Numbered from the stretch's first letter, positions 8,699-16,934 are shown. The stretch: 64,000 nt of DNA from JAVJST01 sp965229715 (GCA_965229715.1 CBDDJL010000004.1:806001-870000); one strand, 5' to 3'. Notes: a model not told the origin generated them from the sequence alone. Translations and numbers: made by a program.

Positions 8699-9049
8699 TC
8701 AGAAAGCGTCGCCGATCCGGCTGGCACATTCGATGGCGACGGGACGATTTGCTTTTTCGGCGCCGGGCATCGTCGCCCAACCCGCATCGACAACAACATC
8801 CGTCCGCTTGTAACTGTTGGTCGATTTCAACTGATCGAGAAGCATCACGGAATCCGGGTCGACTTTCGACTGCTCGATACAAATCGGCACCAAGGCAGCC
8901 ACGACCTGTTCTTCCGCGTAACGATCCGCCTGGCGGTTCGCATCGCCGCCGGTGACCCAGCCGCCCCACGAAAAACCGACGATCGCAAGCGCGCCGGCAC
9001 CAACAACAGATCCGATGATTCCTGATTTAATATCCTTGTGAATATTCAT
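8699..9049 (-). CDS. small membrane-anchored or exported protein of unknown function
   Basis: A 116-residue protein. Residues 9-34 are a glycine- and alanine-rich hydrophobic segment (SGIIGSVVGAGALAIVGFSWGG), serving as an N-terminal anchor or uncleaved signal. The rest is a soluble domain with two cysteines (CIEQSK, IECASR) that could form a disulfide outside the cytosol. I do not recognise a family, but the text WVTGG..A and ALVPICIEQ recalls small conserved proteins in Rhizobiales and Rhodospirillales. The ATG sits behind a strong AGGAG site that is buried in a perfect hairpin (9055-9076), and the upstream 70 bases are extremely AT-rich. Confidence 0.7.
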   Translation of the reverse strand: MNIHKDIKSGIIGSVVGAGALAIVGFSWGGWVTGGDANRQADRYAEEQVVAALVPICIEQSKVDPDSVMLLDQLKSTNSYKRTDVVVDAGWATMPGAEKANRPVAIECASRIGDAF

Positions 9050-9054
9050 TCAAC

Positions 9055-9076
9055 ATTTCTCCTATAAAGGAGAAAT
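9055..9076 (-). promoter_or_regulatory. mRNA hairpin sequestering the ribosome-binding site
   Basis: On the minus strand the arms ATTTCTCCT and AGGAGAAAT form a perfect 9-bp stem with a TTAT loop. The 3' arm contains the Shine-Dalgarno AGGAG, 9 bases before ATG 9049. A competing, weaker pairing is possible between the same anti-SD arm and an upstream GGAGGAAAT. The layout suggests translation controlled by folding, such as a thermometer or switch. Confidence 0.6.
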
Positions 9077-9198
9077 AATTTCCTCCCATAATATTTTTGA
9101 TATTATTATATTTATTTATATTACGCCAACAAATAGATAATAAATCACCATCGGCGACTTGCCCTTTTTGTCGGAGCAACCGCCGAGGCGCCATCCTC

Positions 9199-9855
9199 TC
9201 AGCCGAGCGTCTTCTTCAGAAAATCCACCGTGCGCGACCACGACAACGCCGCGCAATCCGCATCGTAGGCCTCGACGGTATCATTGAAGAACCCGTGCGC
9301 CGCCTCGTAGCTGTGCATCTCGTAGGCCGTGCCCGAAACCTGCAAATCCTTCTCCAACTGCGCCGCGGCTTCCGGCGTGCACCAGTCGTCTTCGGTCGCG
9401 AAGTGGCCCTGAAACGGCACCCGGATGGCCGTCGGATCGGCGGCTTCCTTCGGCGGGATACCGTAGAAGCAGACGGCGCTGTCGATCGGCAGCTTGACCG
9501 CCGAGATGACCGTCAGCGCGCCGCCCATGCAGAACCCCATGACCGCCACCTTGTCGCACGATTGGCGCAGATGGGCGACCGCGCCGGCGACATCCGTTTC
9601 CGTCGCGCCGACCCAGTCGAGGCCTGTCATCATGTGCTCGGCCTCGTCCGGCTCCTGCGTCACGCGGCCCTTGTAGAGATCGGGCGCCAGCGCGGTGATC
9701 CCCGCTGCCGCGAAGTCGTCGCAGGTGCGCTTGATCTGATCGTTCAGACCCCACCATTCCTGGATGACGACGACGCCCATGCCGCCGTCGGCCGCCGCCA
9801 GATAGCCGTCCGCGCTGGCGCCGCCCGGACAATCGAACGTAATCATGTCTCCCAT
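9199..9855 (-). CDS. dienelactone hydrolase family protein
   Basis: A 218-residue alpha/beta hydrolase. The nucleophile motif is GFCMGG, with cysteine instead of serine as in true dienelactone hydrolases. The acid and histidine lie in FATEDDWCTP and YEAAHGFFND. WWGLNDQIKRTCDDFAAAGI is a family hallmark. It likely hydrolyses a lactone or ester in the cytosol. ATG 9855 has AAGGAGG 7 bases upstream, better than the in-frame ATG three codons later. It is divergent from nadE. A second DLH-like gene lies at 49574-50383. Confidence 0.88.
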   Translation of the reverse strand: MGDMITFDCPGGASADGYLAAADGGMGVVVIQEWWGLNDQIKRTCDDFAAAGITALAPDLYKGRVTQEPDEAEHMMTGLDWVGATETDVAGAVAHLRQSCDKVAVMGFCMGGALTVISAVKLPIDSAVCFYGIPPKEAADPTAIRVPFQGHFATEDDWCTPEAAAQLEKDLQVSGTAYEMHSYEAAHGFFNDTVEAYDADCAALSWSRTVDFLKKTLG

Positions 9856-9953
9856 CGTCTTGCCTCCTTGCGTTTTGGATCCATGTGAGAATGATGGCGG
9901 GTGACCGCTGACCTGTCCACCGAACTGAACGTGTGACTTCGAAGGATCGCATT

Positions 9954-10757
9954 ATGGCCGACAACTCCATCGACGCGGCGGGCGTCATCGATCACATCGC
10001 GAACTGGCTGACGGCCTACGCCGGCAGTTCCGGCACCAACGGTTTCGTCATCGGCATTTCCGGCGGTATCGATTCCGCCGTCACGTCGACGCTCGGCGCG
10101 CGCACCGGCCTGCCGGTCCTGTGTTGCGAGATGCCGATCCACCAGCATGCCGATCAGGTCGGCCGCGCGGCGCGGCACATCGACTGGCTGATCGAGACCT
10201 ATCCCAACGTCGAGCGGGCGACCGTCGACCTGACGCCGACCTTCGAAAGCCTGATCGCCGCTTTGCCGGGCGTCGACCTCGGTCCGGATCACGAGATGGC
10301 GCTGGTGAATTCCCGCGCCCGGCTGCGTATGACGACGCTCTATTATTTTGCCGCCGCGCACGGCCGTCTGGTGCTCGGCACCGGCAACAAGGTCGAGGAC
10401 TTCGGCGTCGGTTTCTATACCAAGTACGGCGACGGCGGCGTCGACGTCAGCCCGATCGCCGATCTCCTCAAGACCGAGGTCTACGCCGTCGCCCGCGAAC
10501 TGGGCGTCAACCGGGCGATCCTCGACGCACCGCCGACCGACGGTCTGTGGGGCGACGACCGCACCGACGAGGACCAGCTCGGCGCGTCGTATCCGGAACT
10601 CGAATGGGCCATGACCTTCGCTGGCGACGACGCGGGTCTCACTGACCGCGAGCGCGAGGTTCTGGCGATTTATCGCCGCCTGCACGCCGCCAACCGCCAC
10701 AAGATGGACCCGATCCCCGTCTGCATGATTCCGGACAGTCTGCGCACCGGCGGCTGA
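9954..10757 (+). CDS. nadE: ammonia-dependent NAD(+) synthetase
   Basis: A 267-residue NAD synthase that amidates deamido-NAD with ATP and ammonia. The PP-loop signature SGGIDSA lies at residues 36-42. LGTGNKVEDFGVGFYTKYGDGGVDVSPIADL is the nucleotide- and substrate-binding region. No N-terminal glutaminase domain is present, so ammonia must be supplied separately. ATG 9954 is preferred over GTG 9933 because AAGGA lies at normal distance before it. About 130 bases of noncoding DNA separate it from the next gene. Confidence 0.93.
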   Translation: MADNSIDAAGVIDHIANWLTAYAGSSGTNGFVIGISGGIDSAVTSTLGARTGLPVLCCEMPIHQHADQVGRAARHIDWLIETYPNVERATVDLTPTFESLIAALPGVDLGPDHEMALVNSRARLRMTTLYYFAAAHGRLVLGTGNKVEDFGVGFYTKYGDGGVDVSPIADLLKTEVYAVARELGVNRAILDAPPTDGLWGDDRTDEDQLGASYPELEWAMTFAGDDAGLTDREREVLAIYRRLHAANRHKMDPIPVCMIPDSLRTGG

Positions 10758-10855
10758 CCCGTTTCGTAGCCCGTTTTATCCCGTCAGTTTCCGGCGAACC
10801 GCGCGCGCAAGCGCTCGCCCCTGTTCGCACGCGCGCCTGATTAACGTTTTGCCTA

Positions 10856-10881
10856 TTGACATAAAAATTTATTTATATAAT
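10856..10881 (+). promoter_or_regulatory. AT-rich promoter region of the arsR-metF pair
   Basis: TTGACA (10856-10861) and TATAAT (10876-10881) are consensus boxes, but only 14 bases apart, shorter than the usual 17. The TATAAT ends 9 bases before ATG 10891 and no Shine-Dalgarno is visible, so the message may be leaderless or nearly so. The AT-rich tract contrasts sharply with the surrounding GC-rich DNA and may also hold the operator of the encoded ArsR-type regulator. Confidence 0.5.
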
Positions 10882-10890
10882 AAAAACTGC

Positions 10891-11865
10891 ATGAACAATG
10901 AAACACCCGCCTCGCTCGACCGCACGCTCGACGCCCTCAGGGCCGTCGGCGAGCATACGCGCCTTCGGATTCTGCTGTTGTGCGCGCACGGCGAGCTGAC
11001 GGTCGGCGACCTGACGGAAATCCTCGATCAGAGCCAGCCGCGGGTTTCGCGCCACCTCAAGCTGATGCACGAAGCCGGCGTTCTCGAGCGCCATCAGGAA
11101 GGACAATCGGTATGGTTCCGCGCGGTGACCGCCGGACCGCTCGCGGCGCTGGTCCGCGAAATGGTCGATCAGGTCGCCGACGACGATCCGCAGCATGCCG
11201 CCGATCTCGACCGCCTGCGGACCGTCACCCACACGTGGGAGGTTCGCGCGCGGAGCTATTTCCGGAAACATTTTGCGGACTGGGATCGCGTCCGCCGGCA
11301 GTGGATCGATGCAGACGCCGTGGATGCGGCGGTGCGCAACCGCTTCGAGACCCTGGGCGCACGCAACCTTCTCGACATCGGCACCGGCACCGGCCACGTC
11401 CTCCGCCTGCTTGGCCGCCACGTCGACGAGGCGGTCGGTCTCGACAACTCCCGCGATATGCTGCTCGCGGCGCGCGCCGCCATCCATAATGCCGGGTTGC
11501 CGCACTGCCAGTTGCGCCAGGGCGAAATGAAGAGCCTGCCGTTCGCCGACGCCAGCTTCGATGCCGTTTCCATCCACCTTGCCCTGCACTATGCGGATGC
11601 GCCGCTCGACGCGCTCAGGGAATGCGCCCGCGTCACGATGCCCGGCGGCTGGATCCTGCTGGTCGATTTCGACCGCCACGACCGCAGCGCATTGACCGAT
11701 CAACAGGGCTTTCGCTGGCCCGGCTTCAGCGATCGGGCCATCCGCGACTGGCTCGGCGCCGCTGGCTACGTCGACATCGAAACCCAATCCATTCAACAAC
11801 CCTCCAACCAGGACGCGCCCGTCATTCTCTTCTGGCTCGCCCGCAAGAAAGGATCGATCCAATGA
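10891..11865 (+). CDS. ArsR-type regulator fused to a SAM-dependent methyltransferase domain
   Basis: A 324-residue two-domain protein. Residues 1-85 are an ArsR winged helix-turn-helix (LRAVGEHTRLRILLLCAHGELTVGDL.., recognition helix SQPRVSRHLKLM). From about residue 150 a Rossmann methyltransferase follows with DIGTGTGHVLRLLG (162-173) and the FDAVSIHLALHY acidic-loop region. The gene overlaps metF by ATGA. In proteobacteria such ArsR-methyltransferase fusions sit beside methionine-cycle genes and are thought to sense SAM or SAH, for which the methyltransferase fold would be the sensor. ATG 10891 is preferred over TTG 10849, which would translate the promoter. Confidence 0.85.
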   Translation: MNNETPASLDRTLDALRAVGEHTRLRILLLCAHGELTVGDLTEILDQSQPRVSRHLKLMHEAGVLERHQEGQSVWFRAVTAGPLAALVREMVDQVADDDPQHAADLDRLRTVTHTWEVRARSYFRKHFADWDRVRRQWIDADAVDAAVRNRFETLGARNLLDIGTGTGHVLRLLGRHVDEAVGLDNSRDMLLAARAAIHNAGLPHCQLRQGEMKSLPFADASFDAVSIHLALHYADAPLDALRECARVTMPGGWILLVDFDRHDRSALTDQQGFRWPGFSDRAIRDWLGAAGYVDIETQSIQQPSNQDAPVILFWLARKKGSIQ

Positions 11866-12701
11866 AACTCAGTGTCGAAATCTACCCCCCGAAGTCCGGC
11901 GATTGCCGCGATCTCGCCGTCACCTTCGTCCGTGCCGGCGCCCGGCATATCTCGGTCACGTACGGCGCCGGCGGTTCGTCGCGCGAACGCAGCAAGTCGG
12001 CGACACTCGGTCTGGCTTACGCGGGCGTGCCCGTATCCGCGCACATCACCGCGGCCGGACAGTCGCGCGAAGAAATCGACCAGACCCTGTCCATGTGGTT
12101 CCGCGCCGGCATCCGCCGCTTCGTCGCCCTGCGCGGCGACGGCGACGGCCCGGGCGAGCCGTTCCGACCGCACCCGGACGGATATGCGTCGTCGCTCGAT
12201 CTGATCGCACGGGTCCGCGACCTCGGTGCCAAGGACATCAGCGTCGCGGCCTACCCGAACGGCCACCCGGACAGCCGCGGGCCCGACGCCGATCTCGACT
12301 TCCTGAAACAGAAGCGCGATGCCGGCGCGACGGAAGCCATCACCCAGTTTTTCTTCAACTCGGACGATTATTTCCGCTTCCGCGACCGCTGCACGGCGGC
12401 GAACGTCGGTCTCGACATCGTACCGGGCATCATGCCGGTGTTCGAGTTCGTCAAGGTCGCGAAGTTCGCCAAGGCCTGCGGCGAGCCGATCCCGCAATGG
12501 GTCACCGACCGCTTCGCCGGGCTCGACGCCGACCCGGACGTGCGCCGGCAGGTCGCCGTCGCCACGGCGGTGTCGCTGTGCGAACGGCTCGATGCCAACG
12601 ACGTCAGCCGTATTCACGTCTATTCGTGCAACCAGGCCGAACTCGCGGTCGCCATCGCCCGCGTACTGGCGTTTCCGGAAGCCCCGGCGAAGGCGGCGTA
12701 A
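11862..12701 (+). CDS. metF: methylenetetrahydrofolate reductase
   Basis: A 279-residue TIM-barrel flavoprotein reducing 5,10-methylene-THF to 5-methyl-THF for methionine synthesis. It begins LSVEIYPPKS, with the early glutamate typical of the catalytic region. It contains TYGAGGSSRERS, RFVALRGDGDG and ITQFFFNSDDYFRFRDRC, all family hallmarks. The start overlaps the regulator's stop by ATGA, indicating coupling and probable autoregulation of the pair. Short enzymes of this type lack the eukaryotic regulatory domain. The stop is followed by a block of GC-rich hairpins. Confidence 0.92.
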   Translation: MKLSVEIYPPKSGDCRDLAVTFVRAGARHISVTYGAGGSSRERSKSATLGLAYAGVPVSAHITAAGQSREEIDQTLSMWFRAGIRRFVALRGDGDGPGEPFRPHPDGYASSLDLIARVRDLGAKDISVAAYPNGHPDSRGPDADLDFLKQKRDAGATEAITQFFFNSDDYFRFRDRCTAANVGLDIVPGIMPVFEFVKVAKFAKACGEPIPQWVTDRFAGLDADPDVRRQVAVATAVSLCERLDANDVSRIHVYSCNQAELAVAIARVLAFPEAPAKAA

Positions 12702-12731
12702 AGGGCAACGGTCTCAGAAGGTGGTGCAGCG

Positions 12732-12857
12732 CGGCGCGCCGGGTCATTTCCTCGGCGCGCCGTTACGTCACATCAGGGTGGGCCTCGCCAACCGAGCCAT
12801 CCCGAGGCCCGCATGGCGTCGGGGCGCGCCGAGCCTCGCCGGGCCATTCCCCCGGCG
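12732..12857. repeat. three consecutive GC-rich hairpins between metF and tRNA-Arg
   Basis: Hairpin 1 has CGGCGCGCCG at 12732-12741 and 12753-12762. Hairpin 2 has GGGCCTCG 12780-12787 with CGAGGCCC 12803-12810. Hairpin 3 has CGCCGGG 12837-12843 with CCCGGCG 12851-12857. Several contain the 8-bp GGCGCGCC and CATT- or CCAT-type loops. The block lies where metF (plus) and the tRNA (minus) transcripts converge, so it may act as a two-way terminator, although no T-run is present. Confidence 0.6.
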
Positions 12858-12897
12858 CGCAGCTAAGGTTACGCTTGTCGATCTATGGTTTGAGAGA

Positions 12898-12974
<77 letters not shown>

Positions 12975-12998
12975 TCCGAATGTCTTGTCGTGGCGGAC

Positions 12999-13027
12999 GT
13001 AATACCGTGGAAGACGCCCGTCGACAA
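12999..13027 (-). promoter_or_regulatory. sigma-70-type promoter of tRNA-Arg
   Basis: Read on the minus strand: -35 TTGTCG (13027-13022), a 17-base spacer, and -10 TATTAC (13004-12999). The predicted transcript start near 12992 gives an approximately 18-nt leader before the mature tRNA 5' end at 12974. Confidence 0.6.
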
Positions 13028-13247
13028 GCCGTGATGCTATGGCGGCTCCCGACGTGGCGCGGGTTAGAGTCTCTTCTCTGCTGCGATCATGAAAGCCTCT
13101 TCTTGAGGGGCTCTTTTTGGCGCCGCTGAAAGCGAGACAGGGGATAAGGTTTCCGCTAGCCTTGCGCAGTGATTCGTTGCCGAAGGATCCGCGCGGAAAT
13201 AGCCCGCCGACCGGATGTCGCCATACACGGGGGAGTGACGCACACAG

Positions 13248-14051
13248 ATGAACGACGGATTGAGTCGTGTCGTAGTGACCTCATTCAATGCCGCCGGCTT
13301 CGAACGGTACGGCGCGCGCATGGTCGATAGTTTCCGCCGATACTGGCCTCCAGAGGTCGAGATGGTCGTGGTCTCCGAGGACGACATCCCGCTTGAAACG
13401 GATGAGCGCGTGCGATTTGAGAGTTACGGCGAATTGGCGCCCGAGGGGGAACACTTCAAACGCAAGTTCGGGCAGTTCCCGCTGGCCAACGGCAAGCGCT
13501 TCGAAGTGCTCGACGACGAAAACATGATGATGGAATACCTTTTTCCCTTCGATGCGATCCGTTTCTCTCACAAATCGTTTTCGATTTTCGGCGTGTCGCG
13601 CAAGTGGGACAGCGACCGGTTGATTTGGCTCGACGGCGATACCGTCACTTTTAAGCCGATCGACGACAGATTCTTCGCCGAGACCGATCCCGGCGACGGG
13701 CACGCCAGCTATCTCGGCCGTAACCACATGTACTCGGAATGCGGTTTCATCTGCTACAACCGCCGCCACACGGTGCACCACGCCTTCATGAATCAGATCG
13801 CCGAGGAGTACTTCAACGGCGAGATCTTTCTTCTCCCGCAGTGGCACGATTGCTGGGTCTTCGACATCATGCGCGAGCACTTCGCGCGAACCGAGGGCGC
13901 TGCCTATCGCAATCTCTCGGCCGATGTCGCCGACTCCGATCACCCGTTCATCAATTGCGTGCTCGGCGAGTACATGGACCACCTGAAGGGCGAGGAGCGC
14001 AAGGAGGCCGGCCGTTCGTTCGATGAGGATCTGGTCAATAATGAAGCCTGA
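13248..14051 (+). CDS. glycosyltransferase-like protein (GT-A fold, DxD)
   Basis: A 267-residue soluble protein. The segment RLIWLDGDTVTFKPID holds D129-G-D131, a DxD motif where sugar-nucleotide transferases bind Mn-NDP-sugar. The N-terminus SRVVVTSFNAAGFERYG..MVDSFRRYWP fits a GT-A Rossmann start. LGRNHMYSECGFICYN lies where acceptor-binding loops occur in GT8-like enzymes. The specific family is not certain. It opens the glycan island and overlaps the HAD gene by 11 bp, so the two are coupled. Confidence 0.65.
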   Translation: MNDGLSRVVVTSFNAAGFERYGARMVDSFRRYWPPEVEMVVVSEDDIPLETDERVRFESYGELAPEGEHFKRKFGQFPLANGKRFEVLDDENMMMEYLFPFDAIRFSHKSFSIFGVSRKWDSDRLIWLDGDTVTFKPIDDRFFAETDPGDGHASYLGRNHMYSECGFICYNRRHTVHHAFMNQIAEEYFNGEIFLLPQWHDCWVFDIMREHFARTEGAAYRNLSADVADSDHPFINCVLGEYMDHLKGEERKEAGRSFDEDLVNNEA

Positions 14052-14697
14052 TCTTATCATCTTCGATTGCGACGGCGTGTTGGTCGATAGCGAGATCGTC
14101 GGATGCCGCGTCCTCGCCGACTATCTCTGCACGTTGGATCTCGCGATAACCCCGTCCGATTGCAGTGCGAAGTTTATCGGTCTCAGCGCCCTGTCTATCC
14201 GCGAAGCGGTCGAGGATATGGGGTGCAGAACCCCGGATGATTTCGTCGACCATATCCGGGCAGAAACGCTGAGCGCGCTCTCGTACGGTGTCGAGGCCTG
14301 CCCGGGTGTCGAGGCGTTTCTCACGGACGACTTGACCAGCCGGTGCGTCGCATCGTCTGGCATGCCGGAGAAGATCTCACAATCGTTGCGGCTGAGCGGA
14401 CTCGATGCGTATTTCGGCAGCGATGTGTTCAGCGCTTCGCAGGTCCGCAACAGCAAACCGGCGCCGGATTTGTTCATTTACGCCAGCGAACGCATGGCCG
14501 TAGATCCGTCGCGTGCCGTCGTGGTCGACGATAGCGTCGCCGGCGTTAAGGCAGGGGTGGCCGCGGGGATGGCCGTCGTCGGCTATTGTGGTGGCAGCCA
14601 CTGCGCGCCGAATCATGGGGCGCGATTGGTCGAGCACGGCGCCGCTGCGACGATTCAGGACATGACCGAACTGCGAGATTTCATGACCGCTTGCTGA
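14041..14697 (+). CDS. HAD-superfamily phosphatase (beta-phosphoglucomutase-like)
   Basis: A 218-residue HAD-IA hydrolase. Motif I IFDCDGVLVDSE has nucleophile D9 and acid D11. Motif II is VASSGMPEK, motif III lysine is in NSKPAPDLF, and motif IV is VVVDDSVAGVKAG. An alpha-helical cap of the phosphoglucomutase/phosphatase type lies between motifs I and II. ATG 14041 lies inside the end of the upstream gene. Between a glycosyltransferase-like gene and a NeuB-type synthase, a role removing the phosphate from a sugar-acid 9-phosphate is attractive but inferred. Confidence 0.85.
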   Translation: MKPDLIIFDCDGVLVDSEIVGCRVLADYLCTLDLAITPSDCSAKFIGLSALSIREAVEDMGCRTPDDFVDHIRAETLSALSYGVEACPGVEAFLTDDLTSRCVASSGMPEKISQSLRLSGLDAYFGSDVFSASQVRNSKPAPDLFIYASERMAVDPSRAVVVDDSVAGVKAGVAAGMAVVGYCGGSHCAPNHGARLVEHGAAATIQDMTELRDFMTAC

Positions 14698-14778
14698 GGC
14701 GACGATACGGATTGTAGGCGATCGCGGCACGGGGACCGGCGGTTCTGCCACGAGGGGCGACGGACAGGGAGTACGAGG

Positions 14779-15642
14779 ATGACATTTACGATACCGAGCG
14801 ATCTGCCCGAGCACGTTTACGTCATCGCCGAGATCGGCATTAACCACAACGGCGATTTGTCGATCGCCCAGAAACTAATCGACATGGCGAAATCGTGCGG
14901 ATGCGATGCGGTTAAATTCCAGAAGCGCACGATCGACAAGGTCTACTCCGCCGAGGAGCTTGCGAGATACCGCGAGAGCCCATGGGGTACGACGCAACGC
15001 GAGCAAAAGGAACGCCTCGAGTTCGACAAGGCGGCGTACGACGAAATCGCAAGTTACTGCAAGGCGATTGAGATGGACTGGTTCGCGTCTGCTTGGGACG
15101 ACGACAGCCAGATCTTCCTGCGTCACTATGAAATGGCCCACAACAAAATCGCTTCCGCTATGCTGACCCACCCGACGCTGCCGGAGATGGTCGCCGAAGA
15201 AGGCCGCCACACGTTCATTTCCACGGGGATGTGCGACGACGACCAGATCGACGCGGTCGTCGATCTGTTCCGGCGAAAAAACTGTCCGTTCACGTTGATG
15301 TACACGGTGTCCGAGTACCCGTGCCCGAATGACCGAACCAACATTGCCGGCATGCTGACACTTCGCGACCGGTACGGCTGCCCGGTCGGCTATAGCGGGC
15401 ACGAAATCGGCATTCACCCCAGTTTGATGGCGGTGTCCTATGGCGCGACGACCGTCGAACGGCACATCACATTGAGCCGTGCGATGTACGGCTCTGACCA
15501 GCCCGCGTCGCTGGAACGCCGCGGACTAGAGATGCTGGTGAGCTATATTCGCTCGGTTCCGCATGCGTTCGGAACCGGCGAACGGGTTATCTCTGACGAA
15601 GAATGGGCCGTCGCCCGCAAGCTCCGCTACTGGGAATCCTGA
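14779..15642 (+). CDS. N-acetylneuraminate synthase family protein lacking the SAF domain
   Basis: A 287-residue NeuB-type TIM barrel that would condense phosphoenolpyruvate with an amino sugar or related aldose to make a nonulosonic acid. AEIGINHNGD lies at residues 18-27, AVKFQKRTIDKVYS forms the PEP site, and TFISTGM and GYSGHEIG are further hallmarks. Full-length NeuB/PseI/LegI enzymes have a C-terminal SAF (antifreeze-like) domain of about 60 residues; this protein stops at the end of the barrel, so it is naturally short or truncated. The precise sugar is not determinable. A GGGAGTACGAGG site precedes ATG 14779. Confidence 0.85.
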   Translation: MTFTIPSDLPEHVYVIAEIGINHNGDLSIAQKLIDMAKSCGCDAVKFQKRTIDKVYSAEELARYRESPWGTTQREQKERLEFDKAAYDEIASYCKAIEMDWFASAWDDDSQIFLRHYEMAHNKIASAMLTHPTLPEMVAEEGRHTFISTGMCDDDQIDAVVDLFRRKNCPFTLMYTVSEYPCPNDRTNIAGMLTLRDRYGCPVGYSGHEIGIHPSLMAVSYGATTVERHITLSRAMYGSDQPASLERRGLEMLVSYIRSVPHAFGTGERVISDEEWAVARKLRYWES

Positions 15643-15650
15643 GCCGCCGC

Positions 15651-15789
15651 CTATAGCAGATCATGTTTTGTCGGGATCGCCATGGCAATCCGCGAAACAT
15701 GTGAATCTGCCATACGACATTAAAATCGATCGGCTTCACACGTTTCGACGAAACGCGATGCCTTTCAGTCTAAACGTGACCCGATCTAG
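15651..15789. repeat. 139-bp dispersed intergenic element, copy A
   Basis: The sequence from CTATAGCAGATCATG to GATCTAG is the reverse-complement counterpart of 50393-50531, similar along its whole length. It has two imperfect hairpins: one with AGCAGATCATG...CATGTGAATCTG arms, one with CGGCTTCACACG...CGTGACCCG. The final CTAG supplies the TAG stop of the minus-strand gene starting at 16934. It has no coding potential and resembles a non-autonomous palindromic element. Confidence 0.8.
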
Positions 15790-16934
15790 GCGTCGATCAG
15801 GGCCAACAGGCGTCGGTCGAATACTGAGGCGATGGCATCAAGCGCGTCGAAACGGCGCCGTAGCGCCGGGCGTAGATCGGCATCGTCGATCACCCCGCCG
15901 ATGAGTTCCACAAGTTGACCGACATCGTAGCCGCCGGTTTCCGCGTTCTGATCGAGAACCAGATCCGGCCGGCCGATTTCGGTAAGGAAATAGCGATTCT
16001 TCGGGTGATGCCCGACGGCGATGCAAGGCGTACCCATGCCGAATGGGATGATGTTCGAATGACCACGCATGCCGAGGACGACATCCATGCGCGCATAGGC
16101 GCCGGCAAGAAAGGAAGCCTGAACCGTCGCCGGTGGATACATGCCCGGATAAACGTCCCTGAGATTGAGAAGGTCGTCGCCCAAATGGGTCCGGAGGACC
16201 GGCAGCGCCGCTTCGTCGATCTCGACGATATGCGGGATCATGAGCACCTTGCCGGGCCGCGCGTCGAGCACCTGGCGCAAAGCCTGTGCGATCGTCTCAA
16301 GCGCCCGGCCTTCGCGTGCGTCGGCATTATTACCGCCCCACCGAAATTGCGGCCGGTCGCCGGCCCAGTTCAGGCCGATGGCAAGCTCGCCCTCTGTCAG
16401 TCCGGGAAGCGTGGGCAGGCGTTTTGGGGTGAACATGCCCGGGTCGGGAATAACCTCGATGTCGGTGACGTCGAGGCCGCGGCGTGCAAGCTCTTCACGC
16501 GTCCCGTTGTTGCGGACGGAGAACAGGGCGGCGTGCTCGTGCACCGCTTTCAAATGGTCGTTAAGAACCGGCAAAAAGCCCCGGTCGTCGAACGGAAACT
16601 TGTTGTAGCCGATGGCATAAACGACGATCGGGACCTGGATTCGGGCGATGTCCTCGAGCCGGATGTTGAATTGCCAGCCGGAATGGCTGTTGTCTTCCGG
16701 TCGATGAAAAATGAAGCCGCCGCCGCCCAACAGCAGCAGGTCCGCCTCGTCGTTCAGCTTGTCGATCAGATCCGGATGGAACCACGTGCGCTGGTTATCG
16801 ACGCCGACGAACGTCAGCGGTCGCGCCGCTGCCGCCGTCAGGCGATGCTCCATCGCCGCCTGGATCGCCAGATCGCCATAGTTCCGGTTCCAGCCGCCGA
16901 CATGCCAGATCGTCGCGGCTTTCCGTTCGCTCAT
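15786..16934 (-). CDS. polysaccharide pyruvyl transferase family protein
   Basis: A 382-residue member of the PF04230 family (CsaB/WcaK-like, GT-B-like fold), which transfers a pyruvyl ketal from PEP to surface glycans. It starts IWHVGGWNRNYGDLAIQ, the family hallmark. LLLLGGGGFIF, VVYAIGYNKFP and a late MRGHSNIIPFGMGTPCIAVGHHPKN follow. The start overlaps the stop of the CMP-sugar synthetase (ATGA), so the two are coupled. The TAG stop lies in the terminal CTAG of repeat copy A. Pyruvylation gives acidic surface sugars, consistent with the island. Confidence 0.85.
   Translation of the reverse strand: MSERKAATIWHVGGWNRNYGDLAIQAAMEHRLTAAAARPLTFVGVDNQRTWFHPDLIDKLNDEADLLLLGGGGFIFHRPEDNSHSGWQFNIRLEDIARIQVPIVVYAIGYNKFPFDDRGFLPVLNDHLKAVHEHAALFSVRNNGTREELARRGLDVTDIEVIPDPGMFTPKRLPTLPGLTEGELAIGLNWAGDRPQFRWGGNNADAREGRALETIAQALRQVLDARPGKVLMIPHIVEIDEAALPVLRTHLGDDLLNLRDVYPGMYPPATVQASFLAGAYARMDVVLGMRGHSNIIPFGMGTPCIAVGHHPKNRYFLTEIGRPDLVLDQNAETGGYDVGQLVELIGGVIDDADLRPALRRRFDALDAIASVFDRRLLALIDA

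Noticed and set aside
13088..13125. Terminator-like sequence (CCTC-TTCTT-GAGG then a T-run) on the plus strand
   Set aside because: The stem is only four pairs and there is no upstream plus-strand transcript that clearly needs it.
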